A stretch of 64,000 nucleotides of DNA, from positions 1 through 64,000 of the forward strand of contig NZ_CADIJY010000014.1 in assembly GCF_902859735.1 (NCBI RefSeq), given 5' to 3'. Below the pieces are notes generated by a model. It searched no databases and was not told the DNA's origin. It worked only from the letters and a program-made list of their open reading frames with translations. The position numbers and the translations under genes are program-made. Source of the stretch: Achromobacter aegrifaciens. GTDB taxonomy: Bacteria; Pseudomonadota; Gammaproteobacteria; Burkholderiales; Burkholderiaceae_B. Position 1 is the first letter of the stretch. Every line of letters starts with the position of its first letter. Shown here in pieces: positions 58,001 to 64,000 of this stretch.

Positions 58001-59542
58001 CAGAGTCAAGGAACCCGTGGTCAGGGTATTGCCGCTGCTCAGGGCGAGGCGGCCGCCGCCGGCGACGGTCACGGCGCCGCTCAGGGCGCCGCTGCCGCCA
58101 AGCGTGCCGCCGCTGCGGACGTTGACCATGCCGCTGGCCAGGCTTGCGCCGGCAGCGAGGTCCAGGCGTCCGCCGTCTATCGTGGTGAAACCGCTGAAGG
58201 TGTTGATGCCGCCCAGGGTCAGCTTGCCGCTGCCCGTCTTGGTGAGGGTGGCGCCCGCAGAGCCGGAGATCGCGCCATTGAGGGTGATGGCGTTGGAACC
58301 CGTCACGGTCAGGCCATTGGTCCCCGCAGGCACGTTCAATGCCAGGGAGATGGGATTGTTCACGGTCAGCTGGCTGGCCGAGCTGCGCAGGGTCCCCCCC
58401 GCGGCCGTAATTACGCCGCTGCCAGCGAAACCGCCGTTGTCCACCACCAACTCGCCGCCCGTCAGGCTGGTGCTGGTGGCCGCGCCGCTCAACAGCGCGC
58501 CGTTGACGGCCCAGGTCCCGCCTTCGACTTGCAGGTTGCTGAAGTTGGTGTACACCGACGAGAAAATCGCACCGCTCCCGGCGGCGCTCGAATCAAACCC
58601 GTTGCGCAGGGTCAGCGTGTTGTTGCCATTGGCGCCGCCATCGACGATGCCGACCGGCGCGAATGCCAGGTTGACGCCCAGATTGTTGCCCAGGACGCCG
58701 CTGGAGCCGCTGCCCGAGACGCTGCTGCCGGTGACCGCGATGAACTGGTTGGTACTGCCCGCCCCCAGCGACACGCTGCCATATATCGTGCCGCTATTGG
58801 TGACGACATTGCCCTGGCCTGACGTTTCGAACGCAACCCGGCCATGGATGGTGGCGCGATTATTCAGGTGGACCCGGCCGCCGCCATAGACGGCGATCAC
58901 CGGCCTGACATCGGCAGCCTCGATGGCGCCGCTTAGCGCCCTGGAGCCGATGGTGCCATTGTTGTCGATGGCGGTCAGCCCGCCGCCGGCATTTTTCACC
59001 TCGATCGCCATGCCGTCGAACGTGGACAGGCTCGGCGGCAAATTGCCTGACACGCCGTACATGGCGGCGCCGCTGCTGTTGGTGATGGTCAGGTTGGATG
59101 CGACGCCTCCCTCCATTTTCAGCGCCGTGGTGGACTGGTTGAAAGTGCCCCCGCCCGTCGGGTCGAAGACGCCGCTGTTGTTCACCGTAATCCCGCGGCC
59201 GAGCAGGTGCATCGAGGGCAGGCCGATGACGCTGGAACTGACCGTAGCACCGTTCTGAATATCAAAGAGGAGGTCGTTGCCGGTGACGAAGTAGTCCTGG
59301 ACCGTGCCGCTACAGGTGAGCGTAGTGCCGTCCGCAGGCGCCACAGGCGTACAGGCGGCGTAGGCCGCGCTGTTGCCAAGCGCGGCGGCCAGCAGCGTGG
59401 TCGCGGCGGTCAGCGTGGGCAAGCCGGCCCGGCGCGCGCGCCGCGGGCGTTGGCGGCCTTTGCCCGGGCCTCCAGCGATTTCGCTGACAGCCTGCCACAC
59501 GCCTACGGCTGCGTTGAACACCACGCGGTAAATTCGGTTCAT
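52010..59542 (-). CDS. Giant autotransporter with many PATR repeats
   Basis: A 2510-residue autotransporter. It opens with an extended signal peptide region (MNRIYRVVFNAAVGVWQAVSE, the ESPR) and a hydrophobic core LTAATTLLAAALGNSAAYA. The passenger is a long beta-helix of autotransporter-associated strand repeats such as LTKTGAGTLTLTGANTYTG and LVLSGNSILAGATTVDAGTLRVDG. A run of five 65-residue near-identical modules lies at about residues 1643-1967. A PL-type junction and a C-terminal barrel of about 280 residues end in VRVRWAF. The ATG at 59542 follows GGGAGG. It is probably a surface adhesin or biofilm protein. Confidence 0.93.
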   Translation of the reverse strand: MNRIYRVVFNAAVGVWQAVSEIAGGPGKGRQRPRRARRAGLPTLTAATTLLAAALGNSAAYAACTPVAPADGTTLTCSGTVQDYFVTGNDLLFDIQNGATVSSSVIGLPSMHLLGRGITVNNSGVFDPTGGGTFNQSTTALKMEGGVASNLTITNSSGAAMYGVSGNLPPSLSTFDGMAIEVKNAGGGLTAIDNNGTIGSRALSGAIEAADVRPVIAVYGGGRVHLNNRATIHGRVAFETSGQGNVVTNSGTIYGSVSLGAGSTNQFIAVTGSSVSGSGSSGVLGNNLGVNLAFAPVGIVDGGANGNNTLTLRNGFDSSAAGSGAIFSSVYTNFSNLQVEGGTWAVNGALLSGAATSTSLTGGELVVDNGGFAGSGVITAAGGTLRSSASQLTVNNPISLALNVPAGTNGLTVTGSNAITLNGAISGSAGATLTKTGSGKLTLGGINTFSGFTTIDGGRLDLAAGASLASGMVNVRSGGTLGGSGALSGAVTVAGGGRLALSSGNTLTTGSLTLSNGATLDLALGAPSLTPMVNIQGNLSITSSTFNIIDAGNLANGNYRLFNYTGSLTGTNLVAASTPSDLSTVDVGRVFDIAGKTLTLVINSPTLGTQYWDGGNTVANGVVEGGSGIWNSVNSNWTKSSGNDNGIWKGTNAVFLGQNGLVMVNGAQDVRAMQFKTDGYIVGQLDASGALNLINGSNGIAQVITDTDVSALIGAPIQGAGKLTKTGAGSLILSGNNSWTGGTALSAGTVVVRHDRALGTGSVALGGGTTLATDIIDVALANSQVLNGVSTVQTGSGTNLTLNGNVSGVGGLIKAGSGTLTLNGVNNMLGNLNLTGGRLVIGNPLALGTGILNAINGTSIEAGVAGMNVGTNVWVSGTVALVGDRDLTLSGTLSGTGDLVKQGNSTLSLTGANALDGQTTLNGGGLRLGQDTSLGNTLLNVNSASTLQAANSITVANEVHLGAALTVDGANSLALTGEMRSGGDLIKNGNGTLILGGSNLSRSGVTTLNAGTLALGHDKALGSGRLDVAGTARLDSTAFVTLANAVDISGSLTFAGTQDLALTGTLSGNGGLTKSGASTLTLSGVNTFGGVYNIDAGRLIGSAASGLGSPSQVNVASGATLQLNQGGSAGQLNGAGSVDLRAGSFNVQAGSFSGALNGNGGLTKTGNGSLVLSGNSILAGATTVDAGTLRVDGTLGSGSVAVASGATLTGSGTLTGAVSIADGGRLGLVSGATLRLGALALNGDSQIDAALGVASPNAPALAKVAGNLSLDGKLNIIDTGGFGIGVYRLFDYVGTLTDRGLAFGTLPSGVRANDLEVQTSVASQVNLVVGGTSNVRFWDGSEPAGNGNVEGGSGVWNSSNTNWTIASGGFNAGWNDSFAVFAGSPGTVTVEGTQRTTGMQFTSDGYLLTAGAAGKLELVDGSAGYAAIRVDAGKTATLNVDLSGNATLAKLDAGTLALNGNNSYTGGTRLAGGKLLLGNGGALGGGSLQVVEAAALDSSAAIALSNAITLNADLTLAGSNNLALNGDIAGSGGLVKLGSGTLELNGNNQYAGNTVLNAGTLKLGQQTAMGSGALHVTGAAHLDTASSMTVGNRIQLDQALTVDGSHDLLLSGAISGNGDLIKQGNATLTLTGPNSATGGTTINAGRLVASVTSIGSGAIINNAALELNQASDAILAQTISGSGSLIKTGDATLILTGANASTGGTTINAGRLVASAASLGSGAIVNNAALELNQAADATLSQAISGGGSLTKTGAGTLSLTGANTSSGVTLINAGRLIASSHSLGSGAIINNAALELNQAADGALAQAISGGGSLSKTGAGTLTLTGANTYTGATLINAGRLVASAANLGSGAIINNAALELNQAVDASMAQAFTGSGSLSKTGAGALTLTGANTSTGATFISAGRLVASAANLGSGVITNNAALELRQTLDASMGQTLLGNGSLTKTGAGTLTLTGDSSGFAGSTTVQQSYLVVDGNLGGALTVAGGGKLAGTGSVGSSGAKTIIQSGGALAAGLSPDAATPYGTLRVQGDLELQAGSTYEVRADPDSSASTLTQVAGTATLAGGVVHMGAPGSFEVAKTYSILSANSLIGRFDTVASDYAYLAPTLNYTSTDVTLQLRRKSNGSSGSMTFADLAETRNQAAVANGVESLAPASALYRYVETLPAGTPQAVFDSLSGESHATAKGSMRAGAAMFGASALNHLHGNLTATLRPGAPTAQSGGTIAASAWPASNALPMWAEVVGHWQNYAGDGNAASWKQNTGGLFLGGDAEVAASGWRLGGSLGYTRADGQVSDRSSKATVDSYSAAIYGGKSFGLGAGRLNVMGGLAYTWHDIASQRQVTSLSQTLKADYHASTTQVFAEVGYAMGQDDKAGIEPFAGVSLGQQRTRGFQESGGFAALRGNNSSDDLASTTLGVRAHSDFAAGGRDGRLRATLGWRHAFGDLATQSTMAFEGGQDFTVAGVPLARNAAVVGLDAEVDLSNRAALALGYNGEFGGGNRDQSAQVRVRWAF
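53642..54616 (-). repeat. Five tandem 195-bp repeats in the giant autotransporter
   Basis: Five copies of a 65-codon module, with the anchor CGCCGCTGCC at 53791, 53986, 54181, 54376 and 54571, exactly 195 bp apart. Each codes for a module beginning NAGRLVAS, then LGSGAI(I/V)NNAALELNQA, then GSLTKTGAGTLTLTGAN. Copies differ at a few positions, most in the last. Such a block can expand or contract by recombination. Confidence 0.9.
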
Positions 59543-59766
59543 GGCACCTCCCAGGGGTGCATGGCCCTGGTCTACGAGTGAGATTGCAAGGATTGGAAGG
59601 GCCGTTCCGCCCGTCGTGACGCCGCATTGGACGCGGCTGGAGCCAACGTCGCTTTTGTATGCAAATTTTTACAGATCCGCACAATAAGCGATAAGCGGTA
59701 ACACTGCAACGCTGGATTCTTGCGTGGCCAACACCGCGCGCCGTACCCGATCGGAAAAGATGCCAG

Positions 59767-60687
59767 CTAGAACAGCACGCCGTCCTGCGGCGCCAACGGC
59801 GGGGGCAGGTTCTTGTCGCCCAGCAACTCTCCGACGTTGATCTCGATGCCGCGGCACAGGGCATCCAGGGGCAGGTTGTTGGGCAGGCGGTCGAAGGGTT
59901 CCTCGATCTGTTCGCCCAAGGCGTCCAGCCCGAAGAACGTGTAGGACAGCACGCCCACCATGAACGGCGTCACCCAGCCTATGCTGCCAACCAGACAGAA
60001 CGGCAGCAGCAGGCAATAGATGTAGACGGTCCGGTGCAGCAGCAGGATGTAGGCAAAGGGAATCGGCGTGCTGCGTATCCGCTCGCAGCCGCCGCCTATG
60101 TATGACAGCCGCGTGATCTGGGCATCGATGTCCGCGAGCAGGATGCTGTCCAGCCGCCCTTCCCGCCGCAACTGGGCATAGGCTTGGCTCAAGTCGCCCA
60201 GAAGCACACTGGGCGGATTCTCCGCCTGCATGATGCGGGTCGCAGTAGCGGCGGGCAGCCAGGGCTGCAGGTCTTCCTTGGGATCGCTCTGCCTCAGCAT
60301 GTGCCGCAAGGCATGGGCATAGGCGATGAGGCCGTGCGCCAGTTCACGCTGGCGCACGGCGGGCAGGCCGTCGGGAAGGCTCAGCGTCTGCCGCGTCAGG
60401 TTGCGGATGACGATGAGCAGCTCGCCCCAGAGCTTGCGCGCCTCCCACCAGCGTTCGTAGGCCACGCTGTTGCGGAACCCCAGGAAGATGGCCAGGGTCA
60501 GTCCGACCAGCGTCAACGGCACCGCGCCCAGCCCCACCCCGCTCAAGGGCAGCCGATGCTCCGCCAGCACCACGGCGGTGGCCAGCAGCATCATGGCGAC
60601 GACGCGCTTCCAGATGATGGAAACAATCGATCCCTTCAACGTGAACAGCAGCAGCCAGGGAGAGCGGGATGCGGGGCGGACGATCAT
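59767..60687 (-). CDS. Bestrophin/YneE-family ion channel protein
   Basis: A 306-residue membrane protein of the bestrophin (UPF0187) family. The early helices precede LGFRNSVAYERWWEARKLWGELLIVIRNLTRQ, the family signature. A second membrane region (PIPFAYILLLHRTVYIYCLLLPFCLVGSIGWVTPFMVGVLSYTFFGLDALGEQIEEPFD) holds the acidic GEQIEEPF motif. Family members are anion or cation channels. It precedes the giant autotransporter gene on the same strand, with a 224-base gap. Confidence 0.9.
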   Translation of the reverse strand: MIVRPASRSPWLLLFTLKGSIVSIIWKRVVAMMLLATAVVLAEHRLPLSGVGLGAVPLTLVGLTLAIFLGFRNSVAYERWWEARKLWGELLIVIRNLTRQTLSLPDGLPAVRQRELAHGLIAYAHALRHMLRQSDPKEDLQPWLPAATATRIMQAENPPSVLLGDLSQAYAQLRREGRLDSILLADIDAQITRLSYIGGGCERIRSTPIPFAYILLLHRTVYIYCLLLPFCLVGSIGWVTPFMVGVLSYTFFGLDALGEQIEEPFDRLPNNLPLDALCRGIEINVGELLGDKNLPPPLAPQDGVLF

Positions 60688-60693
60688 GACGGC

Positions 60694-62982
60694 TTACGCT
60701 TGGGCGCCTCCCTGCGCGGCTTTGCGGATGCGCACCGGTATCGACTTGTAGGAAGGCGTGCCACATTCCTTATCGATATAGTCCAGCGGAACCAGGACAT
60801 TGGCCTCGGGATAGTAGGCCGCGACCGAGCCCCGCGCGATGCTGTATTCAATCGCGGTGATGCCTGCCAGCCGCAGCGTCCGATTCCGCGACACGGTTTC
60901 TATGTCCACCAGATCACCGTGCTCCAGGCCCTGCGCGGCCAGGTCTTCCGGATTCATGAAAAGCACGTCGCGGCGGCCGAAGACGCCGCGGTAGCGGTCG
61001 TCCAATCCGTAGATCGTGGTGTTGTACTGGTCGTGGCTGCGTATGGTCACCAGCCGCAGCACCTCGTCCGGCCAGGGTTCATAACGCTCGCGCACGCCGG
61101 GGAACACCGAGAACATGGCCTTGCCGGTGGGCGTGTTCCACTTGCGCTCGGTCGGCGGCAAGGGCATGCGAAAGCCGCCGGGCACGCGGATGCGCGCGTT
61201 GTAGTCGTCGAAACCCGGAACCGTGCGCTCGATCAGGTCGCGGATGCGATCGTAGTTTTGCACCAGCCCCAGCCAGTCGACCTTGCTGTGGGGCAAGGTC
61301 GACCGGGCCATGGCGGCGACGATGGCCGGTTCCGAGCGCAGCTCGGCGGACGCCGGCTTGAGCTTGCCCGCCGAGGCGTGGACCATGGACATCGAGTCCT
61401 CCACCGTCACCGATTGTGGGCCGTCGGCCTGGACGTCGAGTTCGGTGCGTCCCAGCACCGGCAGCAGGAAGGTCTCGCGCCCCACCAGCAGATGCGAGCG
61501 GTTGAGCTTGGTACCCAGATGCACGCTGAGCGTCAGTTCCTTCATGGCCGCGAAACAGAGTTCGGGATCGGGCAGGGCCACGGCGAAGTTCCCGCCCAGG
61601 CAGATGAGCGCTCGGGCGGTGCCGTCGACCATCGCTTCCATGGCCTGCACCGCGTCATGGCCATGGCCCTGCGGCGGCGTGAAGCCGAACTCCGCTTCCA
61701 GCTTTGCCAGGAACTCCGGGCTGGGCTTTTCCGTGATGCCGACAGTGCGGTTGCCCTGCACGTTGGAATGGCCGCGCAGCGGGCAGATGCCGGCGCCGGG
61801 CTTACCGAAGTTGCCGCGCATGAGCAGCAGGTCGGCGATCAGCTTGACGTTGGCCGTGCCCGTATTGTGCTGGGTGATCCCCATGCCGTAGGTGACGATG
61901 GTGGCGTTGGACTTGGCGTAGGCGTCGGCCACGTGCTCCAGGTCCGCGCGATGCAGCCCGCTTTCGGTTTCGATGTCGGCCCAGGAGGTTGCGTGCAGGT
62001 CTGCGGCCAGCGCGTCAAAGCCCAGCGTGTGTTCCGCGATGAACGGGCGATCCAGGACGTTGCCGCGCTGCGCTTCGAGAGCCAGCAGCGCCTTCATGAT
62101 GCCTTTGAGCGCGGCTGCGTCGCCGCCCGCCCGGACCTGATAGTAGGTCGAGGCGATATTGGTCGAGCTGAAGGTCGCCATTTCCACGATGCTCTGCGGA
62201 TCGGCGAAGCGTTCCAGGGCGCGTTCGCGCAGGGGGTTGAAGACGATGATGGGCACCTTGCGGCGCGCCAGTTCGTGCAGCGTGCCCATCATGCGCGGAT
62301 GATTGGTGCCAGGGTTATGGCCAATGGAAAGGATGAGCTCCGCATGGTCGAAGTCCTCCAGCGAGACCGTGCCCTTGCCTATGCCGATGGACTGCGGCAA
62401 GCCCACGCTGGTCGCCTCATGGCACATGTTCGAACAGTCGGGGAAATTATTGGTGCCGAATTCCCGCGCGAACAGCTGAAACAGATAGGCCGCCTCATTG
62501 GAGGCCCGCCCCGAGGTATAGAACTCGGCCTGGTCAGGCGCGTCCAGGCTGCGCAGCGCCTCGCCGATGCGTTCGAACGCGGCATCCCACGATACGGGAA
62601 CGAATTTGTCCGTGGCCGCGTCGTAGGCCATCGGGTGAGTCAGGCGGCCGAAGTCCTCCAGCTCGTAGTCCGACAGCGCCAGCAATGAAGACACCGTGCG
62701 CTGGGCGAAAAAATCCGGCGTCACGCGTTTGCAGGTCGCCTCCCAGGTGACCGCCTTGGCGCCGTTCTCGCAGAACTGGAACGTGGAGCGGTGCTCCTTG
62801 TCCGGCCACGCACAGCCTGGACAATCGAAACCCGCCGGCTGGTTGGTACGCAGCAGGACGACGGGGGCCTCCACCACTTCCATCTGTTGCCGCACGGCCT
62901 GGGCCGTGGCCTTCAATGCCCCCCAGCCGCCCGCCGGACCGTCATAGGGCCGGATGCCGGGTACTTCACGTCGTTGTTTCAT
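60694..62982 (-). CDS. YdeP/FdhF-type molybdopterin oxidoreductase
   Basis: A 762-residue enzyme of the DMSO-reductase superfamily, YdeP branch. Cys residues C54, C57, C71 and C84 near the N-terminus (FDCPGCAWPD, FCENG, ATCKR) could bind a [4Fe-4S] cluster. Cofactor-binding segments include SNMCHEATSVG, SIGHNPGTNHPRMMG, GNFGKPGAGICPLRGHSNVQG and ITEKPSPEF. YdeP of E. coli is an acid-resistance protein; the reaction of the family is not settled. It is followed six bases later by the bestrophin gene. The LysR gene just upstream is a likely regulator. Confidence 0.91.
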   Translation of the reverse strand: MKQRREVPGIRPYDGPAGGWGALKATAQAVRQQMEVVEAPVVLLRTNQPAGFDCPGCAWPDKEHRSTFQFCENGAKAVTWEATCKRVTPDFFAQRTVSSLLALSDYELEDFGRLTHPMAYDAATDKFVPVSWDAAFERIGEALRSLDAPDQAEFYTSGRASNEAAYLFQLFAREFGTNNFPDCSNMCHEATSVGLPQSIGIGKGTVSLEDFDHAELILSIGHNPGTNHPRMMGTLHELARRKVPIIVFNPLRERALERFADPQSIVEMATFSSTNIASTYYQVRAGGDAAALKGIMKALLALEAQRGNVLDRPFIAEHTLGFDALAADLHATSWADIETESGLHRADLEHVADAYAKSNATIVTYGMGITQHNTGTANVKLIADLLLMRGNFGKPGAGICPLRGHSNVQGNRTVGITEKPSPEFLAKLEAEFGFTPPQGHGHDAVQAMEAMVDGTARALICLGGNFAVALPDPELCFAAMKELTLSVHLGTKLNRSHLLVGRETFLLPVLGRTELDVQADGPQSVTVEDSMSMVHASAGKLKPASAELRSEPAIVAAMARSTLPHSKVDWLGLVQNYDRIRDLIERTVPGFDDYNARIRVPGGFRMPLPPTERKWNTPTGKAMFSVFPGVRERYEPWPDEVLRLVTIRSHDQYNTTIYGLDDRYRGVFGRRDVLFMNPEDLAAQGLEHGDLVDIETVSRNRTLRLAGITAIEYSIARGSVAAYYPEANVLVPLDYIDKECGTPSYKSIPVRIRKAAQGGAQA

Positions 62983-63061
62983 GGCTGGTCTCCTTCAAGC
63001 GCCCAATTCCCGCCAGCATGCGGCAACGACAAGAAATGATCTAATTTTTCCTGTGAACCTT

Positions 63062-63082
63062 TTGATAATCCATGGTTATCAA
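63062..63082. promoter_or_regulatory. Inverted repeat upstream of the ydeP-like gene
   Basis: Perfect arms TTGATAA (63062-63068) and TTATCAA (63076-63082) around a 7-base centre. It overlaps the last codon of the LysR gene and lies 80-100 bases before the oxidoreductase start. Its length and symmetry suit a LysR-type binding site; a terminator role is less likely as no T-run follows. Confidence 0.45.
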
Positions 63083-63999
63083 GGTTTGGCCGCCAGCGAG
63101 TGGTTGAGGACGGCCTCCAGGTCCATTTGGCCGGCGATCTGCCAGGCGGCGTCCGATAAGGCAGGCGGCTTGTCGCGCCGCAGCCTGACCAGGCAGACGT
63201 CCTCGGCGTGTTCGGGAATGATGGGATGCGCCAGCAGCCCGGCCCCTTCATACTGGGCGGGCAAGGCGCTCAGGGGCATGATGGAGAATGCCCGCCCGCT
63301 CTGGCATTCCGTCAGCAGCACGCGGATGTCGTTGCTTTGCAGCACCACTCGCGGCTTGGCTTCCACGCTCTCGAAACATTTGTTCAAGGTCTGGCGGTTT
63401 TGCATGTCCGGGCTGAGCAGGCAGAGCGGAAGTTCGCCCACTTCCGACCAATCCAATTGGCGCGGCAAGGAGGCCTGCTCGTTCGCCACCAGCACGTAGC
63501 GCTCGGCGTACAGCGGCATCACGTCAAAGTCGGCGCTGTCGAGCACGGACCGCTCATAGAGGATGCCCAACTGGATTTCCTGGGCCTTCAGCCGGCGCAG
63601 GATTTCCGGAGTGCTGAGCGAGGTGACTTCCAGCGTCAGCTGGGGAAGGATCTCCCGATACTGGGCGCTGAGCAGCGTCGCCGCATGGTTGGCAGTGGGA
63701 ATGGCGCCTATCGCCAGGTGGCCTTGCGGCACGCTGCGCACGAGATCGGCCTCCTGCCGCAGTCCCTCCAGCGAAGCCATCACCTGCCGCACCCATTGGA
63801 TCACCCGCTCGCCTTCGGGCGTAATGCCTTCGAAGGTCCGGTTGCGCTTGACGATCGTGATTCCGAGTTCGCGCTCCAGTTCGCGGATGCCGTTGGACAG
63901 CGCGGGTTGCGAGACATGACAGCTTTCCGCCGCCCGTCCGAAATGCCGGTATTTGTCCAGGGCCAGGAGATAGGAGAGCTGACGGATAAACATGGACAT
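63079..63999 (-). CDS. LysR-family transcriptional regulator
   Basis: A regulator of about 306 residues. The helix-turn-helix is at residues 1-65 (MFIRQLSYLLALDKYRHFGRAAESCHVSQPALSNGIRELERELGITIVKRN), with a two-lobed effector domain after it. The start may be ATG 63999 or ATG 63993; the end of the window prevents seeing the ribosome site. It stands 96 bases upstream of the ydeP-like gene on the same strand and probably regulates it. Confidence 0.88.
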   Translation of the reverse strand: MSMFIRQLSYLLALDKYRHFGRAAESCHVSQPALSNGIRELERELGITIVKRNRTFEGITPEGERVIQWVRQVMASLEGLRQEADLVRSVPQGHLAIGAIPTANHAATLLSAQYREILPQLTLEVTSLSTPEILRRLKAQEIQLGILYERSVLDSADFDVMPLYAERYVLVANEQASLPRQLDWSEVGELPLCLLSPDMQNRQTLNKCFESVEAKPRVVLQSNDIRVLLTECQSGRAFSIMPLSALPAQYEGAGLLAHPIIPEHAEDVCLVRLRRDKPPALSDAAWQIAGQMDLEAVLNHSLAAKP

Positions 64000-64000
64000 C

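Noticed and set aside
59543-59766. A possible promoter of the giant autotransporter in the gap before it
   Set aside because: AT-rich stretches are present but no -35/-10 pair with acceptable spacing could be picked with confidence.

Overview
The window is GC-rich DNA, dense in metabolic genes. It looks like the chromosome of a betaproteobacterium of the family Alcaligenaceae (Achromobacter/Bordetella type). The reasons are the two Bug-type tripartite-tricarboxylate receptors, the many small catabolic operons paired with LysR, GntR or XRE-cupin regulators, the two PATR-type autotransporters side by side, and codons that mostly end in G or C. The taxon is inferred from gene content; no rRNA is present. 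I see no phage, insertion sequence, CRISPR array or replication origin.

Layout, 1-14 kb. The window opens inside an operon of a ThDP enzyme plus a three-part opine/hydroxyproline-oxidase-like flavoenzyme (2-3424). A set of envelope and stress-type genes follows: a BON lipoprotein, a CinA-C amidohydrolase, DUF4142, an MscS channel, an unusual stand-alone phosphoglucose isomerase, PRC-barrel, DUF421, and several very small hydrophilic proteins, one of 59 codons (9607-9786). Two overlapping glycosyltransferases (GT9, GT4) and a lipoprotein suggest cell-surface glycan or LPS core work, followed by an OsmC protein.

Layout, 14-32 kb. A Tat-exported molybdenum hydroxylase (IorA/IorB type) is followed by its XdhC maturation factor. 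A hicAB toxin-antitoxin pair with a clear operator lies next to a tRNA-Arg(UCU). From 19.5 to 26.2 kb a transporter, a DAO-type oxidase and a cupin-type regulator face an antiquitin-type aldehyde dehydrogenase. Together they fit uptake and oxidation of L-pipecolate (lysine breakdown) to 2-aminoadipate. Then come outer-membrane phospholipase A, pyridoxal kinase, a cupin/regulator pair and a Bug-GST-class II aldolase operon.

Layout, 32-49 kb. A minus-strand operon (AtuA, AtuA-C, SMP-30 lactonase, Bug receptor, PRISE-type reductase) is read away from a LysR regulator. Next is a GntR/FCD regulator facing a ten-gene plus-strand operon (39509-49016): a gentisate-dioxygenase-like cupin, an LVIVD beta-propeller, RidA, a GST, a three-gene ABC importer, an aldehyde dehydrogenase, a GMC oxidoreductase and a small orphan protein. 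Three inverted CAACC/GGTTG pairs lie in the divergent promoter region. This operon is my best candidate for an undescribed catabolic system: it encodes import, alcohol and aldehyde oxidation, possible ring cleavage and glutathione- or imine-dependent steps, yet matches no pathway I know.

Layout, 49-64 kb. Two autotransporters of 937 and 2510 residues stand in tandem on the minus strand. The smaller has a (PGTTPTD)n linker coded by a 21-bp tandem repeat. The larger has five 65-residue, 195-bp repeats in its passenger. A bestrophin-like channel, a YdeP-type molybdopterin oxidoreductase and a LysR regulator close the window.
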